A stretch of DNA of 64,000 nt, from positions 29,836-93,835 of the forward strand of contig CANLWK010000010.1 in the NCBI GenBank assembly GCA_947494805.1, given 5' to 3'. This document shows positions 55,037 to 64,000 of this stretch, piece by piece. Both the position numbers and the translations under genes were made by a program. The notes under the pieces are model-generated. The model ran no database searches, was not told the origin of the DNA, and saw nothing but the letters and a program-made list of their open reading frames with translations. Each line of letters begins with the position of its first letter. Position 1 is the stretch's first letter. This DNA is from an uncultured Croceitalea sp. GTDB taxonomy: Bacteria > Bacteroidota > Bacteroidia > Flavobacteriales > Flavobacteriaceae.

Positions 55037-56021
55037 GCATTTTGGTCAATTCATCTTGTAAGATTTCACCGCCACCATCTAAAAATTGGTGCTTCACTCC
55101 CAAATAAAAACAATTCGTCAATCGCCCTTTTAATCGCATATAGTCCTTTTCGGTGGTGATGATGAAGTCGTACTTTTTAAACGCATTGATTTCAGCGGTT
55201 GTAAAAAAGTGGTGATCCTTGTATTTTAAGTGCTTAAAGGTCAAGTTTTGAGATTTCAAATGTGTTATAAAAGGTGCGGGATTCGCAATTCCGGTAACGA
55301 CGGCAACTTTTTTTCCAGTAAGTTCAGAAGCCCTTATCCACTGCTTTTCTGAACGAAAAAGTTCATCGTATGATAACGTGGCAAAAAGTACACGCTTTTG
55401 AAAACCCAAGGCCAGTCGAATATTCTCTTGTGCAGTAACCGATAGTTGATCAGGACATTTGGTCACTACCACCACATCTGCCCTTTTAGCTTGGTTCCTC
55501 GCATCTCTAAGATTACCTGTTGGCAAGAAAAAATCTTTTGAATAAAGGTCATAATGTGCTGTCAATAGAATATTGAAACTGGCCTTAACCCTTCTGTGCT
55601 GAAAAGCGTCATCCAACAAAATAACATCGGGCGCGATATCATTTTCCAATTGCTGGATTCCATTTTGCCTGTCTGCATCAACTGCTATGAAAACCTCTTT
55701 GAATTTAGTATAGATCTGATAAGGCTCGTCACCTAAATCTTCAACCGTTGAAGTTGGGCCCGCCAACTCAAAACCTCTGCTCTTTCTTCGATAGCCACGG
55801 CTCAAAACAGCAATCTTATGATTCCCCTTAAGTTCATTTACCAAGTATTCTATCATTGGTGTTTTGCCCGTACCACCAACACTCAAATTGCCAACACAGA
55901 TTGTTGGTGTACCATAGCTTTTAGAAGTAAAAAACCCGATATCATACAGGTAATTCCTAATATGGATTACAAGTCCATATAGCAACGAAATCGGAAAAGC
56001 TAATTTGCGGAGTAACTGCAT
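55020..56021 (-). CDS. lpxK: Tetraacyldisaccharide 4'-kinase
   Basis: Phosphorylates lipid A precursor at the 4' position. The 333 residues start with a membrane-proximal helix (KLAFPISLLYGLVIHIRNYLY) and have Walker A SVGGTGKTPM, followed by VLSRGYRRKS and DAFQHRRV. I chose the ATG at 56021; the upstream frame has no similarity and lies in the next gene. Overlaps the kinase gene at its 3' end. Confidence 0.95.
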   Translation of the reverse strand: MQLLRKLAFPISLLYGLVIHIRNYLYDIGFFTSKSYGTPTICVGNLSVGGTGKTPMIEYLVNELKGNHKIAVLSRGYRRKSRGFELAGPTSTVEDLGDEPYQIYTKFKEVFIAVDADRQNGIQQLENDIAPDVILLDDAFQHRRVKASFNILLTAHYDLYSKDFFLPTGNLRDARNQAKRADVVVVTKCPDQLSVTAQENIRLALGFQKRVLFATLSYDELFRSEKQWIRASELTGKKVAVVTGIANPAPFITHLKSQNLTFKHLKYKDHHFFTTAEINAFKKYDFIITTEKDYMRLKGRLTNCFYLGVKHQFLDGGGEILQDELTKMLKHYR

Positions 56022-56070
56022 CTGGGCGAATTTATAATATTTTATCTTTAAGCTCTTTAAAAAAGAAAAA

Positions 56071-57165
56071 ATGACCGTAAACGACGTAACCAGAATTTTA
56101 GAAGAACTGGCCCCATTGCAACATGCTGAAGATTTTGACAACGTTGGGCTCTTGGTAGGAAATCCTGAGCAAAAGATAAGCGGAATTCTGGTTACCCTAG
56201 ATACCCTAGAGAACGTTATCGATGAAGCCATCGCCAAAAACTGCAATCTTGTGGTGAGCTTTCACCCTATTATCTTCAGCGGACTTAAAAAAATCACCGG
56301 GCGTAATTATGTAGAACGTGTGGTCATTAAAGCCATTATCAACAATATTTCCATATATAGTATGCATACGGCCTTAGACAATAATCCTTTTGGTGTGAAT
56401 GCCAAAATTTGTGAGGTTTTGGGTATTGAAAATCCGAAGATTTTAATTCCTAAATCAAAGACCATAAAAAAGCTGACCACTTACGTACCCAAAGCCAATG
56501 CCGAAAAAATCAGAAACCACCTTTTTGAAGCAGGCGGAGGCAACATTGGCAATTATAGCAACTGTAGTTTTAGCAATCGCGGCACGGGCAGCTTTAAGGC
56601 CGATGAGAATGCAAATCCCACGCTGGGTAAAAAAGGCGAAACGCACTTTGAAAACGAAGTGCAACTACATATGACCTTTGACAGTGCCAAAGAACATGAA
56701 ATTTTAAAGGCGCTTCATACAAACCATCCTTATGAAGAAGTGGCTTACGAGCTCATAACATTAGAAAATACCAACCAAAATCTGGGTATGGGCATGATTG
56801 GCGAGCTGAAAAGAGAAATTAAAGAGACCCAATTTTTACAGACATTAAAGACCAGCATGAACGTTGCGTGTATCAGACATTCGCAATTATTGAACAAACC
56901 CGTTAAAAAAGTGGCCGTTCTCGGTGGCAGTGGGGCATTTGCCATAAGTGCTGCCATTAAAGCAAAAGCAGATGTTTTTATCACCGCCGATGTAAAATAC
57001 CATCAATTCTATGAGGCTGAAAACAAGATGGTAATAGCAGATATTGGTCACTTTGAAACAGAGCAGTTTACAAAAAATTTATTGGTTGACTTTCTTACGA
57101 AAAAAATTCCTAATTTTGCGGTCACTTTATCGGAAAGTGTAACTAATCCCATCAAGTATTTTTAA
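56071..57165 (+). CDS. NIF3-like dinuclear-metal protein
   Basis: A 364-residue member of the Nif3/YbgI family, in which a di-metal site lies in a toroidal hexamer. Metal-binding His residues are visible at SFHPIIFSGLKK and SMHTALDN, and near the C-terminus in DVKYHQF and DIGHFETE. A central insert domain (about residues 130-245) follows, as in YqfO. Related proteins are thought to act as GTP cyclohydrolase-like enzymes; function here is unclear. The next gene is 3 bp away. Confidence 0.88.
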   Translation: MTVNDVTRILEELAPLQHAEDFDNVGLLVGNPEQKISGILVTLDTLENVIDEAIAKNCNLVVSFHPIIFSGLKKITGRNYVERVVIKAIINNISIYSMHTALDNNPFGVNAKICEVLGIENPKILIPKSKTIKKLTTYVPKANAEKIRNHLFEAGGGNIGNYSNCSFSNRGTGSFKADENANPTLGKKGETHFENEVQLHMTFDSAKEHEILKALHTNHPYEEVAYELITLENTNQNLGMGMIGELKREIKETQFLQTLKTSMNVACIRHSQLLNKPVKKVAVLGGSGAFAISAAIKAKADVFITADVKYHQFYEAENKMVIADIGHFETEQFTKNLLVDFLTKKIPNFAVTLSESVTNPIKYF

Positions 57166-57168
57166 TAT

Positions 57169-57948
57169 ATGGCTGCAAAACCAGAAGGAAGCGTTGAAGA
57201 AAAATTAAGAGCTCTATACGACTTACAATTAATCGATTCTAGAGTTGACGAAATAAAGAACGTTCGTGGTGAATTACCTTTAGAAGTTGAAGATTTAGAA
57301 GATGAAGTTCTTGGTCTTAAAACAAGAATGGATAAATTGAAATCTGATGTTGAAACCATCAATTTTGAGATCACCGCTAAAAAGAACTTGATTGAAGAAT
57401 CAAAGACATTGATCAAAAAATATGCAGAGCAGCAAAAGAATGTTCGCAATAGCCGAGAATTCAATTCATTGAGCAAAGAAGTAGAGTTTCAAGAATTGGA
57501 AATCCAACTTGCCGAAAAGAACATCAAAGAGTTCAAGGCTCAGATTGATCAAAAGAAAGAAGTAATTAGCGAGACGAAAGAAGTGCTTTCTGAACGTGAT
57601 ACACACTTGAAGCATAAAAAAAGTGAACTAGATGCCATTCTTGCTGAAACCGAAAAAGAAGAATCGGCCTTATTGAAGAAATCAGAAGAGTTTGAAGCTA
57701 AAATTGATGATCGTTTGGTAAAAGCGTACAAGCGAATTCGCCACAACGTTAAAAATGGTCTAGCTGTTGTGCCTATTGAAAGAGGTGCTTCTGGTGGTTC
57801 TTTCTTTACGATACCACCACAAGTACAGGTAGAAATTGCCTCTAGAAAAAAAATTATCACCGATGAGCACAGTGGGCGTATTTTGGTAGATCCGGTTTTA
57901 GCGGAAGAAGAACACGATAAAATGCAAAAGCTTTTCAAGAAATTGTAA
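57169..57948 (+). CDS. Coiled-coil protein with degenerate C4 zinc ribbon (DUF164-type)
   Basis: A 259-residue protein with two long helices forming a coiled-coil hairpin (about 10-175) and a C-terminal zf-RING_7-like domain. The family normally has CxxC...CxxC; here the corresponding positions read GASGGSFFTIPPQ and TDEHSGRILVDP, so all four cysteines are replaced. The remaining scaffold (IPPQ, GRIL) is conserved. Possibly a lineage variant. It is co-transcribed with the NIF3-like gene. Confidence 0.82.
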   Translation: MAAKPEGSVEEKLRALYDLQLIDSRVDEIKNVRGELPLEVEDLEDEVLGLKTRMDKLKSDVETINFEITAKKNLIEESKTLIKKYAEQQKNVRNSREFNSLSKEVEFQELEIQLAEKNIKEFKAQIDQKKEVISETKEVLSERDTHLKHKKSELDAILAETEKEESALLKKSEEFEAKIDDRLVKAYKRIRHNVKNGLAVVPIERGASGGSFFTIPPQVQVEIASRKKIITDEHSGRILVDPVLAEEEHDKMQKLFKKL

Positions 57949-57971
57949 GCCTTTCGCTTTCAAAAGTTAAA

Positions 57972-57998
57972 AACCATCCCTTTAGCGGATGGTTTTTT
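57972..57998 (+). terminator. Intrinsic terminator after the coiled-coil gene
   Basis: A perfect 8-bp stem (57972-57979 with 57987-57994), 7-base loop, then a T-run to 57998. Confidence 0.8.
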
Positions 57999-58016
57999 GT
58001 TTTGTAACTTTAAAAG

Positions 58017-58391
58017 GTGAAGTCTCTTGTATCTATATTATTCCTTTTTGCAACCATAATGAGCACTGGGCAAGATCTCAAACAATACCAGTGGAAAAAT
58101 CGGTTGCTGCTCTTATTCGGTGACGAAAGCACTAGTGTCTACAACAAACAAAAAAGCATATTCAGTCAAGAAAGCCATGAGTTAAAAGAACGTGACATCC
58201 TTATTTTAAAAGGCACTAAACATTTAGAAAGGCAACTCAACTTAAAAAACAACTTTTCCGGTGTTATCTTAATCGGCAAAGATGGTGGCATAAAATTAAA
58301 AGAGCCATTTGTTGTGTACCCAAAAACAATATTTGTATTAATTGATGGTATGCCCATGCGTAGGGCAGAAATGAAAAAGGCCAAAGGTTAA
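58017..58391 (+). CDS. DUF4174 secreted protein
   Basis: A 124-residue exported protein with a short signal (VSILFLFATIMSTGQ) and the DUF4174 pattern: QYQWKNRLLLLFGD, ELKERDILILKG, and KTIFVLIDGMPMRRAE at the end. GTG start at 58017. Function unknown. Its stop overlaps that of convergent kmo. Confidence 0.75.
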   Translation: MKSLVSILFLFATIMSTGQDLKQYQWKNRLLLLFGDESTSVYNKQKSIFSQESHELKERDILILKGTKHLERQLNLKNNFSGVILIGKDGGIKLKEPFVVYPKTIFVLIDGMPMRRAEMKKAKG

Positions 58392-59734
58392 GCTTTTAAC
58401 AAATCAAGAATTTTGTACTCCACTTCCTTAGAATCCCAAATTTCTTCAATATTCGGAATTTTCATTACTGCTTGCATAATCTTCTCTTGGTAGTCGCCGA
58501 TCTGTAAAGCTTCGGCGTAGGGCTTATCTGAAAAAGTAACGCGGCTGTAAACCGGAATCCATTTATCCGGATGTTTGGCAGCAAAGTGTTTTTCAATCTG
58601 TTTTTGCAACAAAAACTTGGGGTCAGCGGTTTTACTGCTCATTTCAAGAAAGTTACGGTAACTCAACTCTGCTATGGCATCGGCATTGGGTTTTCTATGC
58701 TCTTGATAAGTCTGAAATATGGTTTCCCAGTCATCACCGTGCGCTTCGATCAAATCATTGAGCACATAGATATCCTCAAAACCAGCATTCATTCCCTGCC
58801 CATAGAATGGTACAATAGCATGTGCAGAATCACCAACGAGGGCTACTTTGTTCCAATACGTCCATGGATAGCACTTCATTGTGACCATGGCACTGGTAGG
58901 GTTATCAAAAAAGTCTTTGGTCAAGTTTTCTATTTCTTTGCGAACATTCGGAAAGTATGTTTTAAAGAAGTTTTTGGCCTCTGATTCCGTGGTCAACTTT
59001 TCAAAGGACACCTCTCCCTCAAACGGCAAAAACAAGGTACAGGTAAAACTGCCGTCAATATTGGGCATGGCAATCAGCATGAATTTGCCCCTTGGCCAAA
59101 TATGAAACGAGTGCTTATCCAGCTTATGACTACCATCTTCGTTGGGTGGTATGGTCAGTTCTTTGTACCCTACATCAATAAAATCTTGAGAATAGTCAAA
59201 ACGGCTTCGGCGCTGCATTTTGTGACGAACTCTTGAGAAAGCACCGTCACAACCAAAAATCAGATCGTATTGATACGATTTCCACTCACCCTTTTCGGTT
59301 TCACCTGTATAGATTTTTGCTTCCGGAAGATCAACGTCCCAAACCTTTTCGTTAAATCTAAAAACAACCCCTGAGCCTTCAGCCAAATCAATCATTTTTC
59401 GATTCAAAATACCTCTTGAAATGGACCAAATGGCCTCACCTTCTTTTCCGTACTTTTGATAATACAAGGGCTTATCTGTAACATGCATTGCCCTTTTATC
59501 GAGGGGAATGGCAATTTTTTTGATTTCATCGGCTATACCCACTTTCTCTAAAGAACGCCAACCCCTATTACTCATGGCAAGGTTTATGGAACGTCCGGAA
59601 AATTGAATGGTACGAATATCAGGGCGCCTATCGAATACGGTAACGGAATGCCCTTGTTTTCTAAGATAGATTGCCAATAAAGAGCCAACAAGACCAGAGC
59701 CAATTATGGCGAGGTTTTTCGGGGTTTGCTTCAT
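58388..59734 (-). CDS. kmo: Kynurenine 3-monooxygenase
   Basis: FAD-dependent hydroxylase of the kynurenine route of tryptophan breakdown. Rossmann motif IIGSGLVGSLLA at 9-20, GRSINLAMSNRGWRSLEKVG, and ALVGDSAHAIVPFYGQGMNAGFED (GDSAHA, GQGMNAG) are diagnostic. I place the start at the ATG at 59734, giving 448 residues; two in-frame ATGs lie farther upstream (59743 and 59767). The window has no other kynurenine-pathway gene. Confidence 0.9.
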   Translation of the reverse strand: MKQTPKNLAIIGSGLVGSLLAIYLRKQGHSVTVFDRRPDIRTIQFSGRSINLAMSNRGWRSLEKVGIADEIKKIAIPLDKRAMHVTDKPLYYQKYGKEGEAIWSISRGILNRKMIDLAEGSGVVFRFNEKVWDVDLPEAKIYTGETEKGEWKSYQYDLIFGCDGAFSRVRHKMQRRSRFDYSQDFIDVGYKELTIPPNEDGSHKLDKHSFHIWPRGKFMLIAMPNIDGSFTCTLFLPFEGEVSFEKLTTESEAKNFFKTYFPNVRKEIENLTKDFFDNPTSAMVTMKCYPWTYWNKVALVGDSAHAIVPFYGQGMNAGFEDIYVLNDLIEAHGDDWETIFQTYQEHRKPNADAIAELSYRNFLEMSSKTADPKFLLQKQIEKHFAAKHPDKWIPVYSRVTFSDKPYAEALQIGDYQEKIMQAVMKIPNIEEIWDSKEVEYKILDLLKA

Positions 59735-60053
59735 AATGCGCATGCCGTTTATATCGTGCAAGACCATAAAAATAGTAACAATTTAGCTATTGAACTCTTG
59801 GTCAAAAAGAGACTTTCTTAAAAACAACTAAGATATTAAGGTAATCCTCAGTTTTAATTGTAAAAAAGATGTCAAAAAAGTAATTGCCAACCCAGACAAT
59901 TTTTAAGATTTTTATAAGATAATTACGACATCCGCGGTTAGTGTTGATTACGTATATATGATAACTCCATACTATTCCGCGAGAGCGTCTATATATAAAA
60001 AGTCCTTCACATTTTATGCGAAGGACTTTTCATATATACCAAGAAAAACCAAA
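59735..60053. other. Intergenic region between kmo and clpP
   Basis: No gene was found. It is AT-rich and holds the clpP terminator at 59998-60030. Confidence 0.6.
59998..60030 (-). terminator. Intrinsic terminator after the clpP paralogue
   Basis: An 11-bp perfect stem (59998-60008 with 60020-60030) and 11-base loop. On the minus strand the stem is followed by a TTT-rich stretch. Confidence 0.75.
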
Positions 60054-60602
60054 TTACTTCAGTATTTCATCCACGATACCGTAGGTTAGGGATTCTTCAG
60101 CACCCATCCAATAGTCACGGTCAAAGTCTTTCATAACCTTGTCAAAATCTTGTCCGCAGTTTTCTGCAAGTATTCGGGCACCCAATTCTTTGGTCTTAAT
60201 AATCTCTTTCGCCTGAATCTCAATATTTGACGCCTGGCCTTGTGCGCCACCACTGGGTTGATGAATCATAACCCGTGCATGAGGCTGTATAAAACGTCGC
60301 CCTTTTTCACCTACTGACAATAGAATTGAGCCCATTGAAGCGGCCAAACCGGAACAAACCGTTGATACCGGACTTTTAATCTGTTTTATTGTGTCGTAAA
60401 TGGCAAAACCAGAGGTAACGTAACCGCCGGGGCTATTAATTATGAGCTGAATTTCTTTATTGTTTTGCAAATCAAGATACAGCAACCTATCAATAACATG
60501 TTTGGCAGAATCATCGTCCACCATTCCCCATAAGAACACTTTACGTTCTTCCAATAATTTCTCTTGTATGGCTTCTTGTACTTTTCCTTTTTTCGAACTC
60601 AT
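60054..60602 (-). CDS. ClpP-type protease subunit
   Basis: A 182-residue serine protease of the ClpP family. Catalytic Ser89 in CSGLAASMGS, His114 in VMIHQPSGG and the Asp in DFDRDYWM region are present, so it is probably active. A lysine-rich N-terminus (MSSKKGKVQ) replaces the propeptide and tends to mark a second ClpP paralogue in Bacteroidota. No clpX gene follows, and no tig precedes it. Confidence 0.88.
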   Translation of the reverse strand: MSSKKGKVQEAIQEKLLEERKVFLWGMVDDDSAKHVIDRLLYLDLQNNKEIQLIINSPGGYVTSGFAIYDTIKQIKSPVSTVCSGLAASMGSILLSVGEKGRRFIQPHARVMIHQPSGGAQGQASNIEIQAKEIIKTKELGARILAENCGQDFDKVMKDFDRDYWMGAEESLTYGIVDEILK

Positions 60603-61028
60603 CTTTTATTTTTAAACTGATAACAAAATTAATTAAATATTTTGTGTTAATGCCCTCGTCAAGGGCTATCATTTCTGCAAGGCAGAAACCTATAAATCCA
60701 TCCCTCCGGTCCTTCTAAGCTGAAATTCGTTTCGATTTTCGGAGAATTCTTGATGATTAAATTACTGTTCAACAACTATCACTAACTGTTCATCTATCAA
60801 AATATATTGTTCATCGATGTAAATGCAGTTAAACGACTTTTGAAGTGTTCATATCGTCAAACTTATGATTATCAATACCGTACTGCTACTTTTGACCTGA
60901 ATTTGACTCCAAATCAATTCGCCCAATATCTTAAACTTGACCTAGCCCTACCTTTTTTCAGCCTTAGCACGGCCGATATCAAAGTACAATAGGTCACAAA
61001 GATTAAAACTAAATTAAAATCTTGACCT
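60603..61028. other. Intergenic region between clpP paralogue and the Calx-beta gene
   Basis: About 426 bp without a gene that I would support. It has a -7 box-like sequence for clpP at 60624-60631 (TAATTTTG on the minus strand), and two adjacent hairpins: 5-bp stem 60652-60656 with 60662-60666, and 7-bp stem 60672-60678 with 60682-60688. Confidence 0.5.
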
Positions 61029-64000
61029 ATGAAGCCCAAGACAACCTTTGTACCAACAAAATCGCTTCTATTTACCATTTTTATATGCTTCCTTCTCTCA
61101 GGGAATCATTTGTTTTCTCAGGCTACTTCTGTAAGAAACAATGTCACCTTTAGTTGGGCAGACACCCAAACGAATTTAAGTGATCCAGCCACAATTCAAT
61201 CGATAACAATTGACGGTAACGTTTACAGTACCTTCGTTGTTCCCTCAAATTATGACCTTACACGTCTAGGGCCAGGCGGACATGGTGGTAACCATATCAA
61301 CCAAAATGGCACTCAAATTGCGGGATCAAGTAATATTCCAACTTGGACTACCCAAGCACTTGATGCCTATCAGTCCATCAACTTGAACCACTACTTTGAA
61401 TCGAATAGTAATGGTGATAATTTTTGTAATAACTATAGTGCTGTCGCTACGACGGACACACAAATACAGACCATTAGTTATAGTCCCGGTATTCCATCAA
61501 ACCCTGATGGAATTCTTGCCGTTACCGAACGTGGTGGTAATAACTGCTTCTACATTGAAGTTTGGGGAACACCTGTTGGTGGTGGTTCTGAGCAACAATT
61601 AGGGCAAACTTTTGTGCGCAATGAGACTAATCTTACCGGTGTGCTACCTCCAGCTCCGCCAACCACAAATTCAGATTATTGGAGAAGTGGTAGAAACAAT
61701 GAAAATGGTCAGGTCATTGGTGTGGCTCTTTATAAGTTATCCGATTTGGCCCCTACTGGTTCTACAGTTACCTCAATTCGATACTATGCCGCCACCAATG
61801 ATAATGGTGATGGCAAATTCTTTTTGATGCAGACTTATGCACAAGATGATTCGTTCAATCCTGATTTTGAAGATGTCTTTAACGGCGATGTTGGTGCCAA
61901 CGATAACGTACCAGATGGTTCATCATATAGTTATTTTACAAATGTAGACCCTTTGAACGGTACCGTTGTGGTCAATACAGATGGCACATTTACCTATACA
62001 CCAGACCCCGGTTTTACAGGCACCGACACTTTTGAAGTGCAAGTATGCTTACCTGCCCCAAACCAGAACGTTTGCGATACATCAACGGTAACCTTAAATG
62101 TAAAATCAGGTGTTAGTATAGATAATGCATCGGCAGATGAAGGCGATAACCTTGCATTTACTATCACCATCAATGATCCTATCGGTGAAGATGTCGAATT
62201 TGACATCAATTACACAGACAATTCAACCACAACTGCCGATTACTCCGGGCCAGCTACGGTAACACTACCTGCAAATGCAAATAGTGTAAGTTTTAATGTA
62301 GCCGCCTTAAACGACAACTGGCTTGAAGGCGACCAGACCTTCAATGCTATAATCAGCAATCCATCCAACATCGTTACCATTACGGATGACAACGGTTTGG
62401 GTACCATCATAGATACTGATGAAGCCACTGTAACAACAGGCAATTATGATGTAGATGAAGATGCAGGTATCATTCAGTTAAGAGTATGGTTAAATGAATC
62501 TGGATCAGGTGTTGAAGGTGCTTTTACAGTAGATGTGGCAATAAATAGTTCAGCAATCAGCTTTCCTGCAACGGATGGCTCCGACTTTAATGCCACTACG
62601 GCAACACTTTCATTTCCCGCCAATTCGATTCCAGGCACTGAGTTCTTTGTTCCCCTTGCTATAATTGACGACAATATTGTTGAACCCTCAGAACAAGTTA
62701 TTCAAAGACTTTCAAATGTTTCTTTCAATGAAATAGGTCTTGCAGGTCCTGGAGGTATCGTGCGTATACATGATAATGATACCGCTACGGTAACCCTTGA
62801 AGATATCACGGTTAATGAGGCCATTGGAACTGTCGATTATGGATTTACGCTTTCAGGAACGACACAAGATGCCTTCACAATTGACTTTGCAACCGGTGAT
62901 GTATCTGCCGTAAATCCTGAGGATTATGCCAGTAGCACCGGAAACGTAACGTTTACCGGTACCAACAATGAAATACAGGTGACAACATTAACGATTAATG
63001 ACGATGTCATTGTAGAACCTGCAGAAGATTTTTCAGTGACCGGAAGCTACACTGCGGCTGCACCAGGTTTTACAAATGCCCAGGCCCAAGACATTATTTT
63101 GGCAAATAACCCAGGGACTGTGACCATTACAGATAATGATGGCGGCTCAGGTATCGGTGTTGTTGTAGATGATTTTACGGTCGACGAAAATGACGGAACC
63201 GCAACTTTTGATGTAGTACTGAACAGAGCGGTACAAGGTGGTTTTTCGGTTAATTACAGTATTACCGATGGCACAGCTATTAGTCCTGATGATTATACCG
63301 TAACATCTAATACAGGTTTACTTAATTTCACTGGAAATAACAATGAAACCCAGTCGGTTACCGTAAACCTTGTCAATGATGGTATTATTGAAGGAAGTGA
63401 AAATTTATTCATTGAACTTTCAGGCCTTTCAACCAACTTAATAAATATCGTTGACGGCAACGCGACCGGTACTATTAATGATGATGATATCGCTGGACCT
63501 ACAGAAGGACTATATGTGGTTGATAACACCGTAAACGAAGCAGATGGTACCGTAACGGTCACTGTAAGACTTGAAGGAACGTTTGCACCCTTTAGTATTA
63601 GTTATTCTACTGTTGATGGTACGGCATTGGACGGTCAAGATTATACAACAACATCGGGAACATTAAATTTTGATGGAAACGATACCGAGGTAGAAACCTT
63701 TACGGTTGCTATTACGAATGACAATATTATTGAGGCTGTTGAAAGTTTCTTCGCGAATATAGCCAGTGCTCCTGTTTATGTTCCAATAAGAGATGCTCAA
63801 GGTTCCATTGAAATCAACGATGACGACAACAACGGCACCGTTGGGGTGGCCTTTGACAGCACCGACATCACCGTCACAGAGGGCGTGGGCGTACAGGCCG
63901 TATTCCCGGTGTCATTCAACGGAAACATCGCCAACGGCGAACAGGTGAGCGTTGACTATACCACCGTTCAGGGGACGGCACTTGACGGGAACGACTTTAC
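61029..64000 (+). CDS. Large Calx-beta repeat surface protein, 5' part
   Basis: The frame is open from the ATG at 61029 to the right edge, at least 990 residues, and is incomplete. Signal peptide is residues 1-32 (LLFTIFICFLLSGNHLFSQ). Residues 33-280 are a non-repeated region. A VCBS/tandem-95-like unit with DGTFTYTPDPGFTGTDTFEVQVC lies near 320-350. Calx-beta repeats of about 105-125 residues start near residues 361, 466, 586, 708, 828 and 937. Each has an acidic calcium-binding VNEADG or VTEGVG turn. It probably forms a calcium-stiffened adhesin or gliding-motility-type fibre. Base composition changes in the last 170 bp. Confidence 0.88.
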   Translation, partial: MKPKTTFVPTKSLLFTIFICFLLSGNHLFSQATSVRNNVTFSWADTQTNLSDPATIQSITIDGNVYSTFVVPSNYDLTRLGPGGHGGNHINQNGTQIAGSSNIPTWTTQALDAYQSINLNHYFESNSNGDNFCNNYSAVATTDTQIQTISYSPGIPSNPDGILAVTERGGNNCFYIEVWGTPVGGGSEQQLGQTFVRNETNLTGVLPPAPPTTNSDYWRSGRNNENGQVIGVALYKLSDLAPTGSTVTSIRYYAATNDNGDGKFFLMQTYAQDDSFNPDFEDVFNGDVGANDNVPDGSSYSYFTNVDPLNGTVVVNTDGTFTYTPDPGFTGTDTFEVQVCLPAPNQNVCDTSTVTLNVKSGVSIDNASADEGDNLAFTITINDPIGEDVEFDINYTDNSTTTADYSGPATVTLPANANSVSFNVAALNDNWLEGDQTFNAIISNPSNIVTITDDNGLGTIIDTDEATVTTGNYDVDEDAGIIQLRVWLNESGSGVEGAFTVDVAINSSAISFPATDGSDFNATTATLSFPANSIPGTEFFVPLAIIDDNIVEPSEQVIQRLSNVSFNEIGLAGPGGIVRIHDNDTATVTLEDITVNEAIGTVDYGFTLSGTTQDAFTIDFATGDVSAVNPEDYASSTGNVTFTGTNNEIQVTTLTINDDVIVEPAEDFSVTGSYTAAAPGFTNAQAQDIILANNPGTVTITDNDGGSGIGVVVDDFTVDENDGTATFDVVLNRAVQGGFSVNYSITDGTAISPDDYTVTSNTGLLNFTGNNNETQSVTVNLVNDGIIEGSENLFIELSGLSTNLINIVDGNATGTINDDDIAGPTEGLYVVDNTVNEADGTVTVTVRLEGTFAPFSISYSTVDGTALDGQDYTTTSGTLNFDGNDTEVETFTVAITNDNIIEAVESFFANIASAPVYVPIRDAQGSIEINDDDNNGTVGVAFDSTDITVTEGVGVQAVFPVSFNGNIANGEQVSVDYTTVQGTALDGNDF

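Noticed and set aside
60807-60992. 61-codon open frame upstream of the Calx-beta gene
   Set aside because: No recognisable family, no start context, and composition of non-coding type; likely chance.
61029-64000. Minus-strand open frames inside the Calx-beta repeats
   Set aside because: They are shadows caused by the low-complexity repeat coding on the plus strand.
1-64000. CRISPR arrays, tRNA and rRNA genes
   Set aside because: None was recognised by eye; a covariance-model scan would be needed to rule out single tRNAs.

Overview
The window is a contiguous piece of chromosome from a member of the Bacteroidota, almost certainly a marine-type Flavobacteriaceae. Evidence: moderately AT-rich DNA, near absence of Shine-Dalgarno sites, a TTTG-N17-TAnnTTTG promoter, a SusD-like lipoprotein, a small THX-type ribosomal protein, many exported proteins typical of this group (TSP3 and Calx-beta repeat proteins, M14 and M20 peptidases), and flavobacterial gene neighbourhoods. 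I cannot fix the genus.

Left end (1-5530): tail of trpE, then trpG, trpD, trpC, trpF, trpB and trpA on the plus strand, a complete tryptophan pathway apart from the cut first gene. 5554-9461: a SusD-like lipoprotein with an unusual N-terminal domain, divergent from a secreted M20 peptidase, then a stand-alone receiver-domain protein. 9546-14582: accessory patch with a decayed IS3-family element and a tandem pair of secreted paralogues sharing upstream DNA and a C-terminal motif. 14602-23305: mostly minus-strand housekeeping genes (ppc, a uracil-DNA-glycosylase-like gene, a TPR membrane protein, a small THX ribosomal gene, a lipoprotein, yaaA, an rluD-like gene, a PASTA protein), then ddl and coaD.

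23471-34728: PAS histidine kinase plus response regulator, M14 lipoprotein, NUDIX hydrolase, pyrE, an SRPBCC protein, birA, then a tightly packed rsfS-ftsH-LUD-cdsA-psd-ACBP operon that joins ribosome silencing, membrane proteolysis and phospholipid synthesis. 34734-44102 is all minus strand: sterol-desaturase-like hydroxylase, GH109-type Tat-exported oxidoreductase, YdeP-type molybdopterin oxidoreductase, metallo-beta-lactamase-fold hydrolase, PepSY membrane protein and valS. 44304-57948: DUF1573 protein, aspartyl protease, aminotransferase, murB, two ECF sigma factors (one with an RskA-like anti-sigma, one coupled to a tiny Cys-rich membrane protein), lipA, gap, a hybrid histidine kinase, lpxK, a NIF3-like gene and a coiled-coil protein whose zinc ribbon has lost its cysteines. 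58017-64000: DUF4174 protein, kmo, a clpP paralogue and the start of a very large Calx-beta repeat surface protein that runs off the right edge.

No rRNA, tRNA or CRISPR array was seen. The most notable items are the Cys-rich membrane protein overlapping an ECF sigma gene, the secreted paralogue pair with a conserved start-proximal palindrome, a perfect 16-bp inverted repeat just upstream of the fdhF/ydeP-type start codon, the SusD chimera, and an abrupt base-composition change inside the Calx-beta gene.
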